NCBI RefSeq assembly: GCF_002158995.1
Contig: NZ_LOHF01000002.1
Coordinates: forward strand, 1 to 64,000
Direction of reading: 5' to 3'
From: Pseudomonas caspiana
Lineage (GTDB): Bacteria; Pseudomonadota; Gammaproteobacteria; Pseudomonadales; Pseudomonadaceae
Length of the DNA: 64,000 nucleotides
The notes under the pieces: generated by a model
Database searches by the model: none
What the model was told of the DNA's origin: nothing
The model's input: only the letters and a program-made list of their open reading frames with translations
Shown here: in pieces, positions 63,613 to 64,000 of the stretch
Layout: every line of letters begins with the position of its first letter
How positions within the stretch are numbered: position 1 is the stretch's first letter
Made by a program: the position numbers and the translations under genes

Positions 63613-64000
63613 TTATAGCCGCACTTTGACGAAGGAAACCGGACGATCAAGACGTTCGGCGAAGTCATCCAGAAAGCTCTGCTTGAAGGAAGCATCGAGC
63701 CAGTCGTTGAAAATGAAACCCAGGTTCGAAAAGCCGCACGGCTGCAGGAACAGAAAGCCGTTTATGTCGTCTTCGTGACGGCATTCCGGGCAGATGAAGT
63801 TATCTGTGTGGCCGGGCATCCAGTCTTCAAGACTGTCGAACAGCGCTTCACCGATTTCCTTGCGGCACTCCGGACAACCGGCTTCTTCGGCGAAATCCTT
63901 CAGCGGTGTATAGATACAGCGCTTGGTGACAATTTCCAGACCATTCACTGGCTGACCAAATGGCAGCGCGTCAGGATTTTCGACGACTGCACGGGCGCCG
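63613..64000 (-). CDS. zinc-motif protein of unknown function, 5' end outside the window
   Basis: The frame stays open to the window edge, reading VVENPDALPFGQP upstream of a GTG at 63948, so the true start lies beyond position 64000. The visible 128 codons contain two C-P-E-C pairs (GCPECRKEI and ICPECRHED), probably a zinc site, and the C-terminus FVKVRL. Homologues in pseudomonads have been labelled sugar ABC transporter ATPases, but no ATPase motif is present here. Function unknown. Confidence 0.7.
   Translation of the reverse strand, partial: GARAVVENPDALPFGQPVNGLEIVTKRCIYTPLKDFAEEAGCPECRKEIGEALFDSLEDWMPGHTDNFICPECRHEDDINGFLFLQPCGFSNLGFIFNDWLDASFKQSFLDDFAERLDRPVSFVKVRL

Overview
The window is chromosomal DNA of a Pseudomonas in the broad fluorescens/syringae lineage. 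The evidence is the gene order (thrC-hom-dsbC-xerD-rplS-trmD-rimM-rpsP-ffh, guaB-guaA, a complete wsp operon, cumA followed by tadA/cumB), the high G+C, and paired REP-type palindromes between genes. No rRNA, tRNA or CRISPR array was seen.

Layout. 0.2-8.8 kb: the complete wspABCDEFR surface-sensing operon on the minus strand, ending in a diguanylate cyclase. 9.3-15.9 kb: a DUF533 protein, then a plus-strand ydcSTUV-patD locus for polyamine-type uptake and gamma-aminobutyraldehyde oxidation. 16-23.8 kb: an old yellow enzyme, recJ, yaeQ, a periplasmic binding protein, a DUF3509 protein and a sensor kinase that stops inside its HisKA domain. 23.9-34.6 kb: threonine synthesis, dsbC, xerD, the rpsP-rimM-trmD-rplS operon, ffh, a CcsA-like membrane protein and a CNNM/CorC protein. 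34.7-49.2 kb: an MFS symporter, purT, a VUT transporter, a gamma carbonic anhydrase, two Nudix enzymes, an L,D-transpeptidase, purL, mltF, tadA and cumA. 60.4-64 kb: guaA, guaB and a gene cut by the window edge.

The accessory region is a genomic island of about 10.95 kb (49427-60377) between cumA and guaA. A 15-bp direct repeat marks both ends. The right copy is the last codons and stop of guaA; the left copy lies beside a hairpin that would have been guaA's native terminator before insertion. A tyrosine integrase sits next to guaA, and a TACCATGC-type motif recurs five times near the two ends. The cargo is largely A+T-rich and looks like defence: a 1275-aa protein with a PD-(D/E)XK-like N-terminus, a STAND-type P-loop NTPase and a long C-terminal region (antiviral STAND, 'Avs', architecture); a divergent HEPN protein of the LA2681 type; a zinc-motif/HTH protein; a DpnII/MboI-like PD-(D/E)XK nuclease; and a small GIY-YIG-like protein. 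No phage structural, plasmid transfer or replication genes are seen, so it looks like a small integrative element carrying uncharacterised defence genes.
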